A stretch of 64,000 nt of DNA from Pisolithus tinctorius (taxonomy: Eukaryota > Basidiomycota > Agaricomycetes > Boletales > Pisolithaceae). Where the stretch lies: positions 186,001 through 250,000 of the forward strand of contig JANFAH010000013.1 in NCBI GenBank assembly GCA_024663395.1, read 5' to 3'. Below are positions 1 to 12,491 of this stretch, piece by piece. The translations under genes were made by a program, and so were the position numbers. A model generated the notes under the pieces. The model had not been told where the DNA came from and ran no database searches. It saw only the letters and a program-made list of their open reading frames with translations. Within the stretch, counting starts at the first letter, position 1. Every line of letters begins with the position of its first letter.

Positions 1-599
1 ACAGTTTTCATTCGATATATTGACTCTATGCTGGGTGCACTGGCGCCCCTACCTGTTGCATCCCAAAGTATGTAGGCAATCCATGTCCCTACTCGATCAT
101 AGTCTTGTTGTGTTCTCTTTGGTGGAGATGCTACAGACCATGGTCGGATTACAACAATGTATGTAGCAGATGGTGGGTCCGTGTATGGTGGGCCCCTTGA
201 CTTAGGCATGTAGTGACTACTCGTGGGTTGTCGGATGAGCACTGATACTATATAATTGACGACGGAGACTTACAACGTCTAGTAATTTTGTGACAGGCAC
301 ACAAGGTAATAGTGTCGAGGCTCGACGGACCTAGAAGAACGCAAACAATTTCAGGTTTGTCGCGTCGAATGATGCGTTCCCGGTTTGTCGGCTGTGGTGG
401 TCGCTATAGTAAACAAACAAGCACGGGTGTCTTCGAGTCGCCGGGCCGTGCCAATATGATAATCTCTATCGCCAGTCCTGACTTGTGTATGGTCCCCTCG
501 GCCAACTAATTAGAACCAGTGCAACACTCAAACCGGACGCCTCTCCCCTCTGCCTCGTTGCAAACTCAATAGGCTCGAAGAGTAACACCCATTAGTACC
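1..599. other. Upstream intergenic region, no gene recognised
   Basis: I see no supported gene here. The only open frame of any size (312-509, +) has no recognisable domain and an unremarkable composition. The stretch just before 600 is the presumed promoter and 5' leader of the karyopherin gene, with a CT-rich patch at 540-555. Confidence 0.5.
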
Positions 600-3500
600 A
601 TGGAAGCCGTCGTGTCGCAGGAGATAACCAACGAGCTCACACAGATCCTGGCAAATCTCGTGCTCGGCGACAACAAAATCCGCTCAAAGTACGAGATACT
701 AGTAGTTTGCTCGCTCCTTCATCCGACACTGACCATCCGTTATCGTAGTGCTGAGAAGGCAGTTAATGACCGTCTCGCCCAGACGCCAGACCTTTATCTG
801 CTCGCGTTGGCCCAGTTCGCCATTGCAGCAGATACAGAAGTGGTAAGTATTGACAGTCCATCCAAATCCTTGTGGATGATCAAAATCGGCGTATAGATGA
901 GATCCTTTTCGCTTGTTCTTCTCCGGCGACTCCTCTTTCGCTCCCCTCCCCAACAGCACCAGAAAGACCCACGAATGACACTCTACGACCACATGTCAAC
1001 CCAAGCCCTCGCAACACTTGAACGCCTGCTACTCCATTCTTTGTCGCAAGAGCCATCAGATTCAGTACGGAGAAAAACAGTCGACACCGTCTGTGATCTC
1101 GCTAACAACGCAATGAGCCGCGGGCGCCCGTGGCACGCCCTTCAGGCCCAAGCGTTCACCATGACGCAATCTGCAGAGACCGGTAGTCGTGAGTGCGCTT
1201 TCAGAGTGTTCTCGGGAAGCCCGAACCTTGTCATGGATCTACAAACGGAGGCCGTCCTCTCCGTCTTCCAGAAAGGCCTGCAGGACTCTCACAGTGTAGA
1301 CGTACGCTCACCTCTGACAACTGCAATTCATTCATCATTCCTCACATCCTGTCCTATAGGTTCGACTGGCTGCCCTCAGAGCATCCGTCTCCTACCTGAC
1401 CGCTTCAGATATGCACCAATTGTCACAATCTCTATCGCTACTCTATCCAATGTTAGACACCCTTCCCTCACTACCCAACGTACATCTCAAGACGTTTTTG
1501 GGTTCCTTGACGTCATTGTGCCCTTCACGCCCCCAACTGTTTGCTCCTCACCTTCCCGCCTTGCTGTCGTTCCTGCGCGCATTGATAATGCCCTCTGCTG
1601 ACCCGGGGCCTACGCCCACCGTCGCAAAGCCGTTCCCCACCACCAGCCGTTCATTTTCCTTCCCGCCAGAGCAGACACTGGGTGATGAAGCAGACTCTGA
1701 AGCCGCGGAAGATGAAGATAAAGAACAGGTTAGGAGGGCAGCATTGGAGCTCATGGTTAGTTTGAGCGAGGCGAGGCCGGCGATGGTTAAACAAGTCGAG
1801 GGATGGACACCCGCTATAGTCCGCGCCTGCCTCGAGGGTATGGCAGAACTTCCTGAAGATGGTTTGGATATCTGGCTGGACACGGATGTAAGTTTCCAGC
1901 CCTCATTACCCCTTCGTGATAACCTCCGCATATAGCCTTCCGACGATGCCATCGACGAGAGCTACCCATGTGTGTACGATCAAGCGTTGGATAGGCTCGC
2001 CTCTGCTTTAGGAGGCAAGGAAATTCTTCCGCCCGCGTTCCAACACATTCCATCCATGTTAGCAAATTATGACTGGCGACAACGACATGCAGGTCTGATG
2101 GCGATTGCAGCGATTGCTGAAGGCACGAGCAAGGTGTGTCCATCGCTAGCTCGGACTTTTTAACCCTAGCAAGCCGCTTCCTTCCGCACAGATAATGCAA
2201 ATCGAACTAGGAAAAGTTGTAGAGTAAGCGAACACGTTTAGGGAACCTCCATTATATCTGATCATCATGGGTGCCAGCCTTGTGACACCCATGTTTAAGG
2301 ATGGTCATCCTCGCGTCCGCTACGCTGCGTGCCAGTGCTTGTACGTTCGAGTTTATAAGAATGCGGCCTTGCGCTGATTCCAGCGCCCAGAGGTCAGCTG
2401 TGCACGGACTTGGAGGTATCGATGTTCAGTTTCCGCTTGCGCCACAGCAATACCATTTATTTCTATATTCTAGGAGATCATCCAAGAGAAGCACCATCAA
2501 CAGCTATTTGCAGCTTTGATTCCGACGTTGGAAGCTCCCGAGCATCGGTAAATTTCCCGATTTGGCCACGAGGCACTGTGTGATACCGTAATCGTCTCTG
2601 CTAGAGTTCACGCACATGCTGCCGCCGCCCTCATCAATTTCTGCGAGGGTGTCGAGCATGACACTCTGGTCCCTTACCTCGACCTCATCGTAGAGCGACT
2701 GTTGAAAATGTTAAATGCGAATTCTGAGGAAGGCAAGCAAGAGAAACGCTACTGCCAAGAACAAGCGATTACGAGTTTAGCTATGGTTGCAGATGCTAGT
2801 GAGACTACATTTGCAAAGGTAATCGTTCCATCGAACTCGTAGATTTTTTCTCTTATACGCCATCAGCACTATGCATCCATCATGCCCCTCCTCCTCAATG
2901 TGCTTCGGAATGCGAATAGCGCCGACCACCAGAAACTTCGCGTGAAAGCTATGGAGTGCGCTGGTCTGATAGGTTGGTCCCTACCAAACCTTGTGCCTAC
3001 GTTTTCTCATACGGCGCGAAAGCCGTTGCTGTGGGTCGCGATATTTTCCGACCCGACTCACGTACCCTCATAGATGCCTTGATTAATATTCAAAGTTTGT
3101 CGACCGCCTCCTCCTCGTATTCGTGTATTGAAACGAACCATAGATTCTCCCGTGGACCCTGCGGACACAATGCTTGCTACGTATCTAATCGCGACGTGGG
3201 CAAAAATTTGCCAAGCGCTTGGTCCAGAATTTGAGCCTTATCTTCCTGTGGTCATGCCTCCACTACTAAACGCAGCGAGTGCCAAAGCGGACGTTTCAGT
3301 TTATGGTAAAGATGCTTTTTATGGCGGCAAATAGTCAAAGCTAATTGCATCTTGCGCCCGCTTGCAGACGACGACGGCGGTTGCGAGCGTGAGGGATGGG
3401 AAACCATATCGATGGATGGCCAGATCGTCGGGATTCGCACGTCGACCATCGACGAAAAATGTCAAGCATTTGATACACTTGTGATATATTGCAGCATGCT

Positions 3501-4144
3501 GGGAGGGCGCTTCGGGCCATACCTTTCGCAGAGTCTCGAGCTCTCGTTACCCGCCTTACAATTTTATTTCCACGAGGGTGTCAGGGAGGCTGCGTGCCGG
3601 TACGTTATATTGGTTTTCCACGTCGCCGTAATTCTCGTCTCTTGCCCTTAGGTGTGTGCTATAGTCGTACTGACACTTACACCACAGGTTGATACCTCTC
3701 TTACTGTCGTGCGGCAAGAATAGCGGGACACTCACGCCCCAGATGGTCCAAGCGTCTCTTCATCAACTCATCCAATGCTTGCGCACCGAGACGGATCCAT
3801 CCTTTGTCGCCTCGCTGTACCGATCGATCATCGACTCATTACTGGTGGTCGGAATGGATACTCTCATGCCTGAGCTCGGTGACGGGCTTATTGATGCTAC
3901 GAAAGCCCAGCTGACCACATTCGCGGATAAACGAAAGGTCCGGAATGGTCGTCCCGCCTCCGAGATTGCGGAAGACCGGGAAGATTTGGCATTGTTGGAG
4001 GAGATGGAAGACTTCGCACTGGAGGATATGGAGAGGTTGTTGAGGTTGTTGGATCCGCAGCATCCATTGTTGATCGCTGTTGCAAGCGTGCGGGACCTTG
4101 GGTTGAATCAGTGGGAGACTGAGGATGATGATTGTGAGAGTTAG
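600..4144 (+). CDS. PSE1: Importin beta-3 / Kap121 (importin-5) family karyopherin, short C-terminus
   Basis: A HEAT-repeat nuclear import receptor, which carries basic-NLS cargo (in other fungi including ribosomal proteins) through nuclear pores and releases it on RanGTP. The N-terminus matches the family: LTQILANLVLGDN, then AEKAVNDRLAQTP, then FSLVLLRRLLFR. I place 15 exons: 600-688, 749-842, 897-1301, 1360-1887, 1936-2133, 2192-2223, 2278-2340, 2391-2415, 2474-2547, 2605-2818, 2867-2972, 3023-3094, 3144-3305, 3368-3599 and 3688-4144. Phases agree at each junction, giving 916 residues. The first intron (689-748) has no stop in frame, so a naive reading translates through it. Oddity: yeast and human members have about 1,090-1,100 residues. 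Here the protein stops after an acidic helix (EEMEDFALEDME) and a DDD tail, so the last HEAT repeats appear absent. Family assignment is firm; the reason for the short end is not. Confidence 0.9.
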
Positions 4145-5453
4145 AGGGGAGCGGGTATCCTCAGTACTCAATTACTCATGGTGTTTCTTGTTCGGGTTTA
4201 AATTTGTTTATACGAGACTAATCGACTGGGTGCGACCGCCACTACGACGGAGGTCCCTACCTCGGGCCGCCTGCGGCCGAAGCTCTCAGCCGCCGCCGGC
4301 TTTGCCTACGCATCATCAACGTCGTCATATCGCCTGTCCAGGCTGCTCTGCCCTACGGCCTTGGTGAGATGGCGGTCGCAGGGGCTCGCTTCGCCCCTCC
4401 TGACCCGTTCCTGCCATCTCATCTGTAGCTACCCTTTTCTAACTCTCCTGACCTATCTCTCGTCTATCCGATCTCTAGCTTAGCGAAGTTTTTTTGACAA
4501 TTATTATTCGCTCTGCTCCCATCGACGTTGTCTCAATGACGGAAAATGCCAGCCACACGTCGCAAACGTAGTCCAGTGGAGAGAATAGCACCGATCCGCA
4601 GCAAACGATTCAGGGATCGCTCGACGCAGTTGAAACGTACAAACGAGGGAAGGAATCAAAAGCCGGAGCAATCTCTTGATCTGTTGGCCACCATCAGTCC
4701 GCCCAGCTTTGTTACTGTCATGTGTGGATGTGGATACGAGGGGGGGCATTCGAGAATGTCATATACGCATATGCCTCCGCCGTAACTCTCATTCGTCTTT
4801 GTCCTTGTTCAATTGAAGCTGTACTGGTGGACACATTACTGCATTTGTCAGGGCAAGCGTGACAGCGACCAGGAGTACTACCAACTTGAATCCACCAGGG
4901 GTGCTATCGCTAAGCTACGTCCAAACGGCTAACATTGGTCAAGGCCCGCCCCTCAAATATATGAAGGGGAACGAGGTTCAAAGCATAGTAAGTTAGGTGA
5001 TGACAGCCACGTACACAAGTTCTCACCGAGCTTCGAAATAACTCGGCTGTCTGATGACGTAAGAGTAACAGAACGATCAATCCACAACGACCAGGGCGCC
5101 CGACAGACACAGCAATAGGTAGAGAAGCAAACTGTACCCGAAACATTAACATTGCCTGAAAAACCAGCAGACAGAGAACGCCACAGGTCGAAGGTTCGAA
5201 TTACTGGCGATATGCGATTGTGAACATATTGCAGACGAGATCAAATACGTTATGAATATGCTAAACAAAATGAGATGCTAGAGAAATTCCACACGTGATG
5301 CACAGCGAGAAGAGTTGATACATGCCCGAGCCGCGCCATGCTCAGAGCTGCAATGAGGAAGTTACTGATGGAGCGTGTGCCGCCGGGTGTGTGATGACAG
5401 CAGACAGGAGTTGGGTTGATGGATAGAGAAGGGAGGATGAAGGGAGGGAAAGA
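4145..5453. other. Intergenic region between two convergent genes
   Basis: This gap holds the 3' ends of the karyopherin (+) and G-alpha (-) genes. It has a GC-rich island at about 4230-4420 with local palindromes (4265-4279 and the hairpin at 4366-4420), followed by a run of seven T at 4489-4495. A small Arg-rich open frame (4546-4785, +) has no recognised domain and I do not call it a gene. From about 4800 to 5400 I see nothing. Confidence 0.4.
4366..4420. repeat. GC-rich hairpin in intergenic island
   Basis: An outer arm GAGATGGC (4366) pairs with GCCATCTC at the right edge, and an inner arm AGGGGC pairs with GCCCCT around a 7-base loop. The unpaired middle is asymmetric, so the fold is a bulged stem. 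Together with the GGCCGCCTGCGGCC palindrome about 90 bp upstream and the T-run downstream, it could be part of a structured RNA or a foldback element. No known RNA family is recognised. Confidence 0.4.
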
Positions 5454-6998
5454 TCAGAGTATTCCCGAGTCTTTCAGTGCGTTGCGTAAAATAGTCTCCT
5501 TGACGGCAGCGAATACGAGTCGAATATTCGACGTGTCCGTTGCTTGGGTTAAACTATGTGAATTTTGGTTAGTTGTGCGCAGATAAGATGGGAGGGTGTG
5601 AAGGACTGACTGTGGATATACACTCAGTCTTGCCCGGTTTGCTTGCATGAACCGCCACAGTATGTATTTGGCGGCTTTGTTGATATCTGAACCACCAGTG
5701 TATTCTGGGAAATAGTGCTCCAATGGTACCTGCTCAAACATAATTGAGCATTGACTAAAGACCAGAAAATGGAAATCACCCTTGGCAGTTTTACTTTGAA
5801 AACATCGATCTTGTTCAGGAACAATATGATCGATGTTCGGAGGAACCACCGCGAGTTGATAACAGACTCAAATAATATCAAGGATTCGACCATTCGATTC
5901 TGGCGCCGACACGTCAGCGGTAGACCAAGTGCAAAGGAAATCAACATACCTGCTCCTTTGCTTCGAGCAGCACCTGATCGTACTCGCTCAGTGCGGTACA
6001 AAAGATGATGCTGGTTACGCTCTCGAAACAATGTATCCACTTCTTTCGTTCTGATCGTTGGCCGCCGACATCAAACATGTGTATCCTAAAGGCTATGTTC
6101 AAACAAACTGGTCGCAAAACATGATGGGTTGCGTACGATAATTGACCCATAGTAAAGTGGGTTTCTGTGATGCCAGTAGACTTTGCACGGGCACGCAAGA
6201 CATCGTCTACCGTTGGAAGATAGTTGGAGGTCCCTATTCGGAGCACTTCACCAAAGAAACTAGAAAGTAACAGTTCAAGATCCGACTCCAAAGTGAATTT
6301 TGTTTCGGGAGAGACTAACTAGGCCGCGCTGTCCATGAGATAGAATTGACTGCTGTGATCGAGAACGGTGGGTATAATCGGGTCTTGCCATAGATCGTGT
6401 ATGGCCTTTGCAATGTCCGGAGAGAAGACGAAGCTTGGTGTAGCGTCTACTCTGTAATCCAGAATCTTGTCTGCATTCTCCTTTAATAACACAGATGCGT
6501 CACATATTGGGCCGAGACAATGAGGCTCAAAGACAAACTCTATTTAGGGGGTTAGCACAGTCCACGTTGATCTTGCGCATTGCAAGTACAATTGCTTGGG
6601 CGCTGTCGAGTGTATTACGGTATATCGTGGGTCGAAAGGTCATTAGCTCTTCGTTAGTGAAACCGTTTTGGTGGATAATTTTCATCTGCTTGACGATCGT
6701 TGACTTTCCGGACTCCCCGGCGCCTAGAACAAGACGGAGACAATGAGAACGCCGAGGAAAGGAGCGCATAAAGGAAGCTTGGAACGGGAAGGGGCCGACG
6801 CAGCATTCCGTCGAATAAGGCACAATGGAGGCGCTGGACAAGAGGTTTGGACAATGGACATGTGGGAGTAAGCTCACCGAGAAGTAATATTTTACATTCC
6901 TTCCTGAATTTCTTTGCATCCTCCTCGATTTGACGGTCGATAGCGGCTGATTTGGCCCTGCCTGCCTTTTCTTGGGCGGAAGAGGCGCAGTTGCCCAT
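5454..6998 (-). CDS. Heterotrimeric G-protein alpha subunit
   Basis: GTPase that couples seven-helix receptors to cAMP or MAP-kinase signalling; in basidiomycetes such subunits serve pheromone and nutrient sensing. It starts MGNCASS, giving Gly2 for N-myristoylation and Cys4 for palmitoylation at the plasma membrane. The nucleotide-binding motifs are all present: P-loop GAGESGKS across the first junction (exon 1 ends 6878, exon 2 starts 6723), switch I around [10 protein letters not shown], switch [18 protein letters not shown], and [13 protein letters not shown]. It ends in KDSGIL. The switch I Arg and switch II Gln needed for GTP hydrolysis are in place. Several short GT-AG introns interrupt it, one of them before [11 protein letters not shown]. 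Length and order are normal for the family. The tail resembles group I fungal G-alphas, but I cannot assign the paralogue from this alone. Confidence 0.95.
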
Positions 6999-8913
6999 GA
7001 TTCAGTGGCGCGTGCGCAGCAGCAACGGGATGGCTTTATGGTCCTGTCCGAGTTAAGCCTATGTGGTTGGTAGAGGAGGTATGAGGGAGTGAATATACAA
7101 ACTCGAGCTTGCGCGCTGGCGGAGCAGTGGCGGGGAGGGGTATATTGTAATATAACGAACTCTCGGTGGAGTTGTGTCTCAGGCCGAGCACAAGGCCGAC
7201 CTTTGTCCCTTCTTGGAAGGCGTGACGCGTGACCAGTCACATTTGTCACCTGTCACTAGGCTGTCACGCCACTTCTGCCAGCAAGCACCGGCAGCGTTGT
7301 CATGTTGATGAGTTTTTTTTTCCGGTCGAATGGTTCACCACCGCGATCGATGCTCACCGGCACCCGTTGTGAGTGCATTATTATGACAGGCATCTACGAC
7401 CCAATTGACTAGCAGCCGTGGACTCTTCACCCATCACCCGGCCATCAGACCATCGCCCAATGTAGGTTGCTGCGGGAGTGGCTATTGCTGCTGTGTCAAC
7501 AGATAGACACAGGTTGGTAACGTCGTGTCGGCACGACATCCTGAGGTCCCATTAGTTGCAACGTGCAGTTCGTGGACGTCCAAGGAACCCACGTTCCGCC
7601 AGACCTGTCGAACCGGTTTCATATCCTGCATTCGTCATTCGCCTTACATGCATACATGGAGGTACCAAATGGGGTACTATTCCGAATAGCTATCATTTCT
7701 ATTCCGAGCAATTTGGCGCCTGTTCCCATCTCCAGTTATATTGCTGTGTAGACGTCATCTGAGTCACCAAATTCAGACACTTGCATGTTCCTCATTGGTC
7801 GATGGTCAGCCTCCCGTTACATAGCTAGACTCCTTTTTTGCTCTGCCACTGTAACCTGGGTAAGGGCACATCTACCGAGGATCTACGCGTCACGAAACTC
7901 ATTGCTTTACACACCTCACAACCCGACCAAGTCGTCAATTATTACGTTCAGGTGCTATTGGGGTACCTCGTGCGGAGCACTGTCTCACAACAGGACAACA
8001 CCGAGGAGATTGCTCGCGTACTTTGGCAGCCCAAGTTCACACAATCCGGCAAAATTTCACGATCCGATTTCCCTTGGTGCGCCACCTTTGTGACTTGCAA
8101 TGTGCTGCGAATACACTCTAATATGTGAGTCCAACAGCTGCCTGGGGCAGTTAAACAGGTTGAAGAACGCCATGTAAGTGGTACGTACCGTATACGAATT
8201 CGTATGGCTAGCTTCAATCGACTACACTTACTAGTACACACCTGTTACTCGATAGGTATTTCGTTTTCAGTTCGCTTTAACCGCATTACTGTAACCTAAT
8301 ACATCGATCTCGCGATACTAGCTATCATAACCTGACCACGTGTTCTCTACTTGACTTGATGCCGTCCGTGTTGACTTGGACTTGGTTTGGGCAGACGGAC
8401 AACCGGAATGTTCCGATACGTGTCGTGATACACGAGCTGGTTCATAATGAATTTACGAGCGCACTGGCATCGCAGCGCAAATGTATGAAGTCATTTCGGC
8501 CTCGGTGAAAGTAACGGAGTGAGAATCGTGGCTCGTAGTCTGGACAGTGTCTTTAACGGCGTCTAAGACCTAGATTTCCCAGGTAGAGGCACCCTCCATC
8601 CAAGCATGTCCTGTAGGCATTTGTAACCGGCAGCGCGATCAATAGATGGCAGTGAATAGCGGCGGATGACCATCACTCATTGATACATATCTGACTCACC
8701 TGAAAATCGGGGGCCGCTGGTAGAATAGGTCTTACGCCACAGAGATATGGAGGAATCTAGAAGTAAGGCTGACTTCTGAATCAACATCATTCTGATAAGG
8801 ACTGGCTTATATATGTAGGGTTTTCTTTGAGTCTTCGATCCTTGCTGTCCACATTATTCTCCCCCAGGCAGATCAAGACCCGACGTTCCCCCTTGACTAT
8901 GTGATCATGGCAG
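6999..8913. other. Intergenic region, no gene recognised
   Basis: Up to about 7250 this is the promoter side of the G-alpha gene, with T-runs near 7310-7322. An open frame at 7838-8128 (+) has protein-like composition but no domain I recognise and no clear partner exons, so I leave it uncalled. A possible decayed gene between 7.5 and 8.2 kb cannot be excluded. Nothing is seen at 8.2-8.9 kb. Confidence 0.4.
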
Positions 8914-10424
8914 ATGCAGTTCAGCTGGAGCTCTGTTTTACCAAAGGACCGATCGACCGATGTGGAAACAGGAGTTGCCAAAAAATCCTCAACATTCTTC
9001 GTATCCCGCTTTGATGAGTGCTCCGTGTATCCAGTACCCTCGATACTCTGCCAGCCCGGCCCGGTCTCTCCGCACAACAACACATACCGTACTTGCTGCG
9101 ATGATTCAAACCCAGCCCTGGTACTTAAGCTTAATCTATCGTAATAGCATCATTAGTGTGGGTGCAGGCGAGTTTCCACGCTCAGCATCGACACTAGCAG
9201 CGAGCACCAGTCTCCCATGTCTGGTGTCCCTTCCTCAACGTCAACTTCGGTGTCGACGTCCAGTTCAACGGCAATTGGTCCAACCAGCAGCACCTCAACC
9301 GCAGCCCTCTACCGTGAGCACCTTCCCACTCTAAATATTCGCGTGGCATGCATGGCATTCGATCTCACTGACATCACATTGCTTCATTGTATCGCAAAAT
9401 TGATATCCTCTGCACTACCTTAACCCGACGCTCTCCCTTCAATTACCGTAAACACCTGCACCGTTCGACTGCATCATCGATCGTCTTTCCCACGTCCGTA
9501 TCCACAATGTCTACCACCATATCCGCCTGGTCCCCTGTAACGCCCACAGTCTACACCTTTATCGGTACGTCCCTCCACGCTGGTCTTCATTCAACGTACA
9601 AGTGCACGTCGGCCTAACTAACTAGCCAACCAACCGCTTACTACCCCTTCCTCCATCTTTGTTGTCTCCACTTCGTCGTCGTGGTCATGTCCGATCCCCA
9701 ACCCATCGGCTCACTCACTGGAACACCCCTAACCCCCCTGAACACTTCCTATACCGCACTTGCAGCAACACTCATTATCCTCCTCGCCGTCGCATCGGCC
9801 ATCGTCGTCCGTAGCGTCATCCTTCGGCGACGACACCAGCGATTACTTGACCACCCAACGCGTCAGGGGGCCAACACTGCGGCCGGTGGCCGGACACGGA
9901 GGTCTAGGAATGACATCGGTCCGCCAGTGCGGAAGGGGGCCGTGGGTGAGAAACCGGGCGTGTGGGAGACGTGGATACAGAGATCTGAGGTTGTAGATGG
10001 CCATAGTGGACGGCTGGCATGGACCGATATTAAGGTGGGGTTTCCCTTCCATATATACGGGAAGAGATATTCTAAACGTGTCGCACAACTTGTCGATACA
10101 CAGCCTATCAGCATGGCATACACATACATCGACTCGGGAAAGGAGGAGCCCCCACCCCAGCATGTAGAGGGACCACTACCAGCATGGGGAATCCTCGGTC
10201 CATTTTGCAGGCGTCCCCGATCCGTGGTCTCACCCACTTCACCACCTATCATCAAATCACCACCCACCTTCCGGAGCCGCCCATCCAAATTACGTGCCGC
10301 CGTACTCGTGGCCTTGCCCACACCTGAATCTTCATATGGAGCCAGTGTCGGATCACTGTGCAAGGTGGGAGGACTTCCACCGATAGAGATGGGTACCGTT
10401 GAAATAGCTATTCGTGATGATTGA
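8914..10424 (+). CDS. Putative single-pass membrane protein with Ser/Thr-rich stalk
   Basis: Function unknown. Four stretches appear to join through short introns. The first (from about 8914) contains several Cys and an N-glycosylation-like NNTY. The second is an extremely Ser/Thr-rich segment (about 9217-9308). The third is another Thr/Ser/Val stretch (to about 9565). The last exon, ending at 10424, has a clear hydrophobic helix (TALAATLIILLAVASAIVV) followed at once by an RRRHQR stop-transfer cluster and a Pro-rich tail of about 200 residues. The layout, Cys-containing ectodomain, O-glycosylated stalk, one helix and long cytosolic tail, is common among basidiomycete surface proteins of unknown role. 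The last exon is well supported. The true start and a signal peptide are not established. Confidence 0.55.
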
Positions 10425-12491
10425 CATGACGGAACTGTCAACGAGATGACCTTCTCCTTCCCAAGAGCGGGACTTGTACACTACTCAGTACTCAGACAAG
10501 TACTATTTACTTATGATTTCTTCTATTGTGTAATCATCATCTCATTGGTGCATAACTTTGGAGGAGTTCGGGGGTGTGTCCATGCCCAAAAATCGCATAT
10601 CTTTTACTTCAGCAGGAATCATCCAAAGTGTACGAGATCTGTGATCTTGAACTTACCAACGACATTTACATCACTACTGACCTTATACCTTGATATTCCT
10701 TGATTTTCCTTTGGCCATACTTGGGTTCACCATTGTAATGGCTTTATATAGCATTGTAAAGCTATATCCATGTATACCGCTGGACCTGATGTAAAACACG
10801 AGGAGACTACGCATTCCTTGATCACGCTTCTGCGGCCGTCTTTGAACGTTTGGATTCAGCTCAAGCGGTTACGGTCGGGGCATACAAAGCATGTTAATTT
10901 GCATTCCCAATACCTTCCACTACTCACCTTTATTTAGCTGCTCAATCCTGTCGTCGATTGGCATCGCCGGCCTCTTCGCGACATTGGGAGCGAACTCGGA
11001 ACGATGGACATCGGGTTTTTCAAATACAAGATTTCCTCCTTACCCGCCAGTCTTGAATCGTTGCCCCACGTACCTCCGGGCTGCAGGATTGCTACGTGTC
11101 ATATAGTTGACAATATCAACCTTGTCAACACGTGAACATCGCTAGCGCGAGGGCATGTGTGTATACTCGACTGCAGCAGTGTAAAATGGTAGGCAGGTTT
11201 GGTCGTCTCAGAGGCGGATCAATCAGGTACACACCTGCGCAGTCATTCCAAGGATAACTTGGGAAACCACAACCAAGCACAGACGGAGAGGGCCACCCCG
11301 TTCAGATGTAATATCAGTTTCGTTCGTCGTTTGTAGTTTGTGGGCTCTGGATACGAAAGTGGGAACTGCTTCCGTTGGTAGAAGCTAACATGAGATCGGA
11401 GTGAATCAAAGGTAAGAATGTATAATTTCATGCGAAATACATGGGGGACGAAGGGTAGCGCGGCTGCGATTGCGGATGGCGACTCGATGTTGGGACCCAC
11501 TTACCAGAAACTCGACGTGCGACGCCGGGTTACTGGGGCATGTACTTGCTTGCGCTCAGCTTATAACGACCAAAGTTCTGTAAGTCAAGAAGCGACTCAT
11601 GTATAGGGTCCGATAGACACTTCGACAACTTTAGACAATTGATTGGTGTCTGCTTCAATGTGTCTGCCGTGTCTGTCCTTGAGATCAGAATTCAGGCCCG
11701 AGCGCGTGGCGTTTACCAGAAAAATAATTTGTCTTCGAGCATTTGTGCTCTGCTCTGACTGTGAGTCTGCATACCACTTGCGATTAGACATGACACTCTG
11801 GGGCCTTGGGATCCGTGGAACTATGCGCGTACAGATACGGGTAAATAGCAGGGCTCTGTGCAGCTCGGATACACAATACGTCGACGGGCCCAGGCCCCGC
11901 GTATGAGGTGACAACAGAACTGAATATTGAATCCGCGATAACAGTGACGCACGATCATATGTTGCGCACCGGGCCTTATCCGCCAAATACTTACCACGGT
12001 TGTATGGTTTGTGGACAAGTACATCGACCAAGATTGTGGTACGCATGCAACTATCCGAGGGCACCCTTCGGTGGTAACGCTGCCACGTCAGATGGCACTG
12101 AATAGTGGCACTTCTTTCAGGCAGATCGAGCCTAAGGAACAGAAATACTGTAATGTCACCTGAGACCTTATTAGGTTTGATCAACATGACAAAAGTTCGG
12201 GAAGAACATTTTTATGTACGGACCATCAAATCACGCGCACCTTCGTAACGACAGCAAGTGGATCATAAACCAAAATGATATTGTTCCCTTCGGAACAGCA
12301 CGAATAGACATTCATTGGTCGTAATATGTAAAACGTTATTTTACGAAAGCACTCGATGTTCAACAATTATCCCGGAGTAAAAAGGAACAGGGCAACACCA
12401 TGTCACATGACAGTCGCGAGGAACAGGACCAAAGTAACGCCAACGTGTCATGGAAGTGTGCTGCCAAGAAGGTACGGACGTTTGTTCATCC
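10425..12491. other. Intergenic region, no gene recognised
   Basis: Open frames here, including a 196-codon frame on the minus strand (12187-11597), show no domain, no compositional support and no plausible splice partners. I treat them as chance. The right part is the 3' flank of the CFEM gene. Confidence 0.4.

Noticed and set aside
4546..4785. Small Arg-rich open frame after the karyopherin gene
   Set aside because: No homology recognised and no splice or promoter support; could be chance.
7838..8128. Open frame with protein-like composition (LIALHTSQPDQVVNYYVQVLL)
   Set aside because: No recognised family, no adjoining exons, no clear start; kept only as a note in the intergenic entry.
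11597..12187. 196-codon open frame on the minus strand
   Set aside because: No domain, no low-entropy or membrane signature, and composition like random translation of neighbouring frames; no splice partners.
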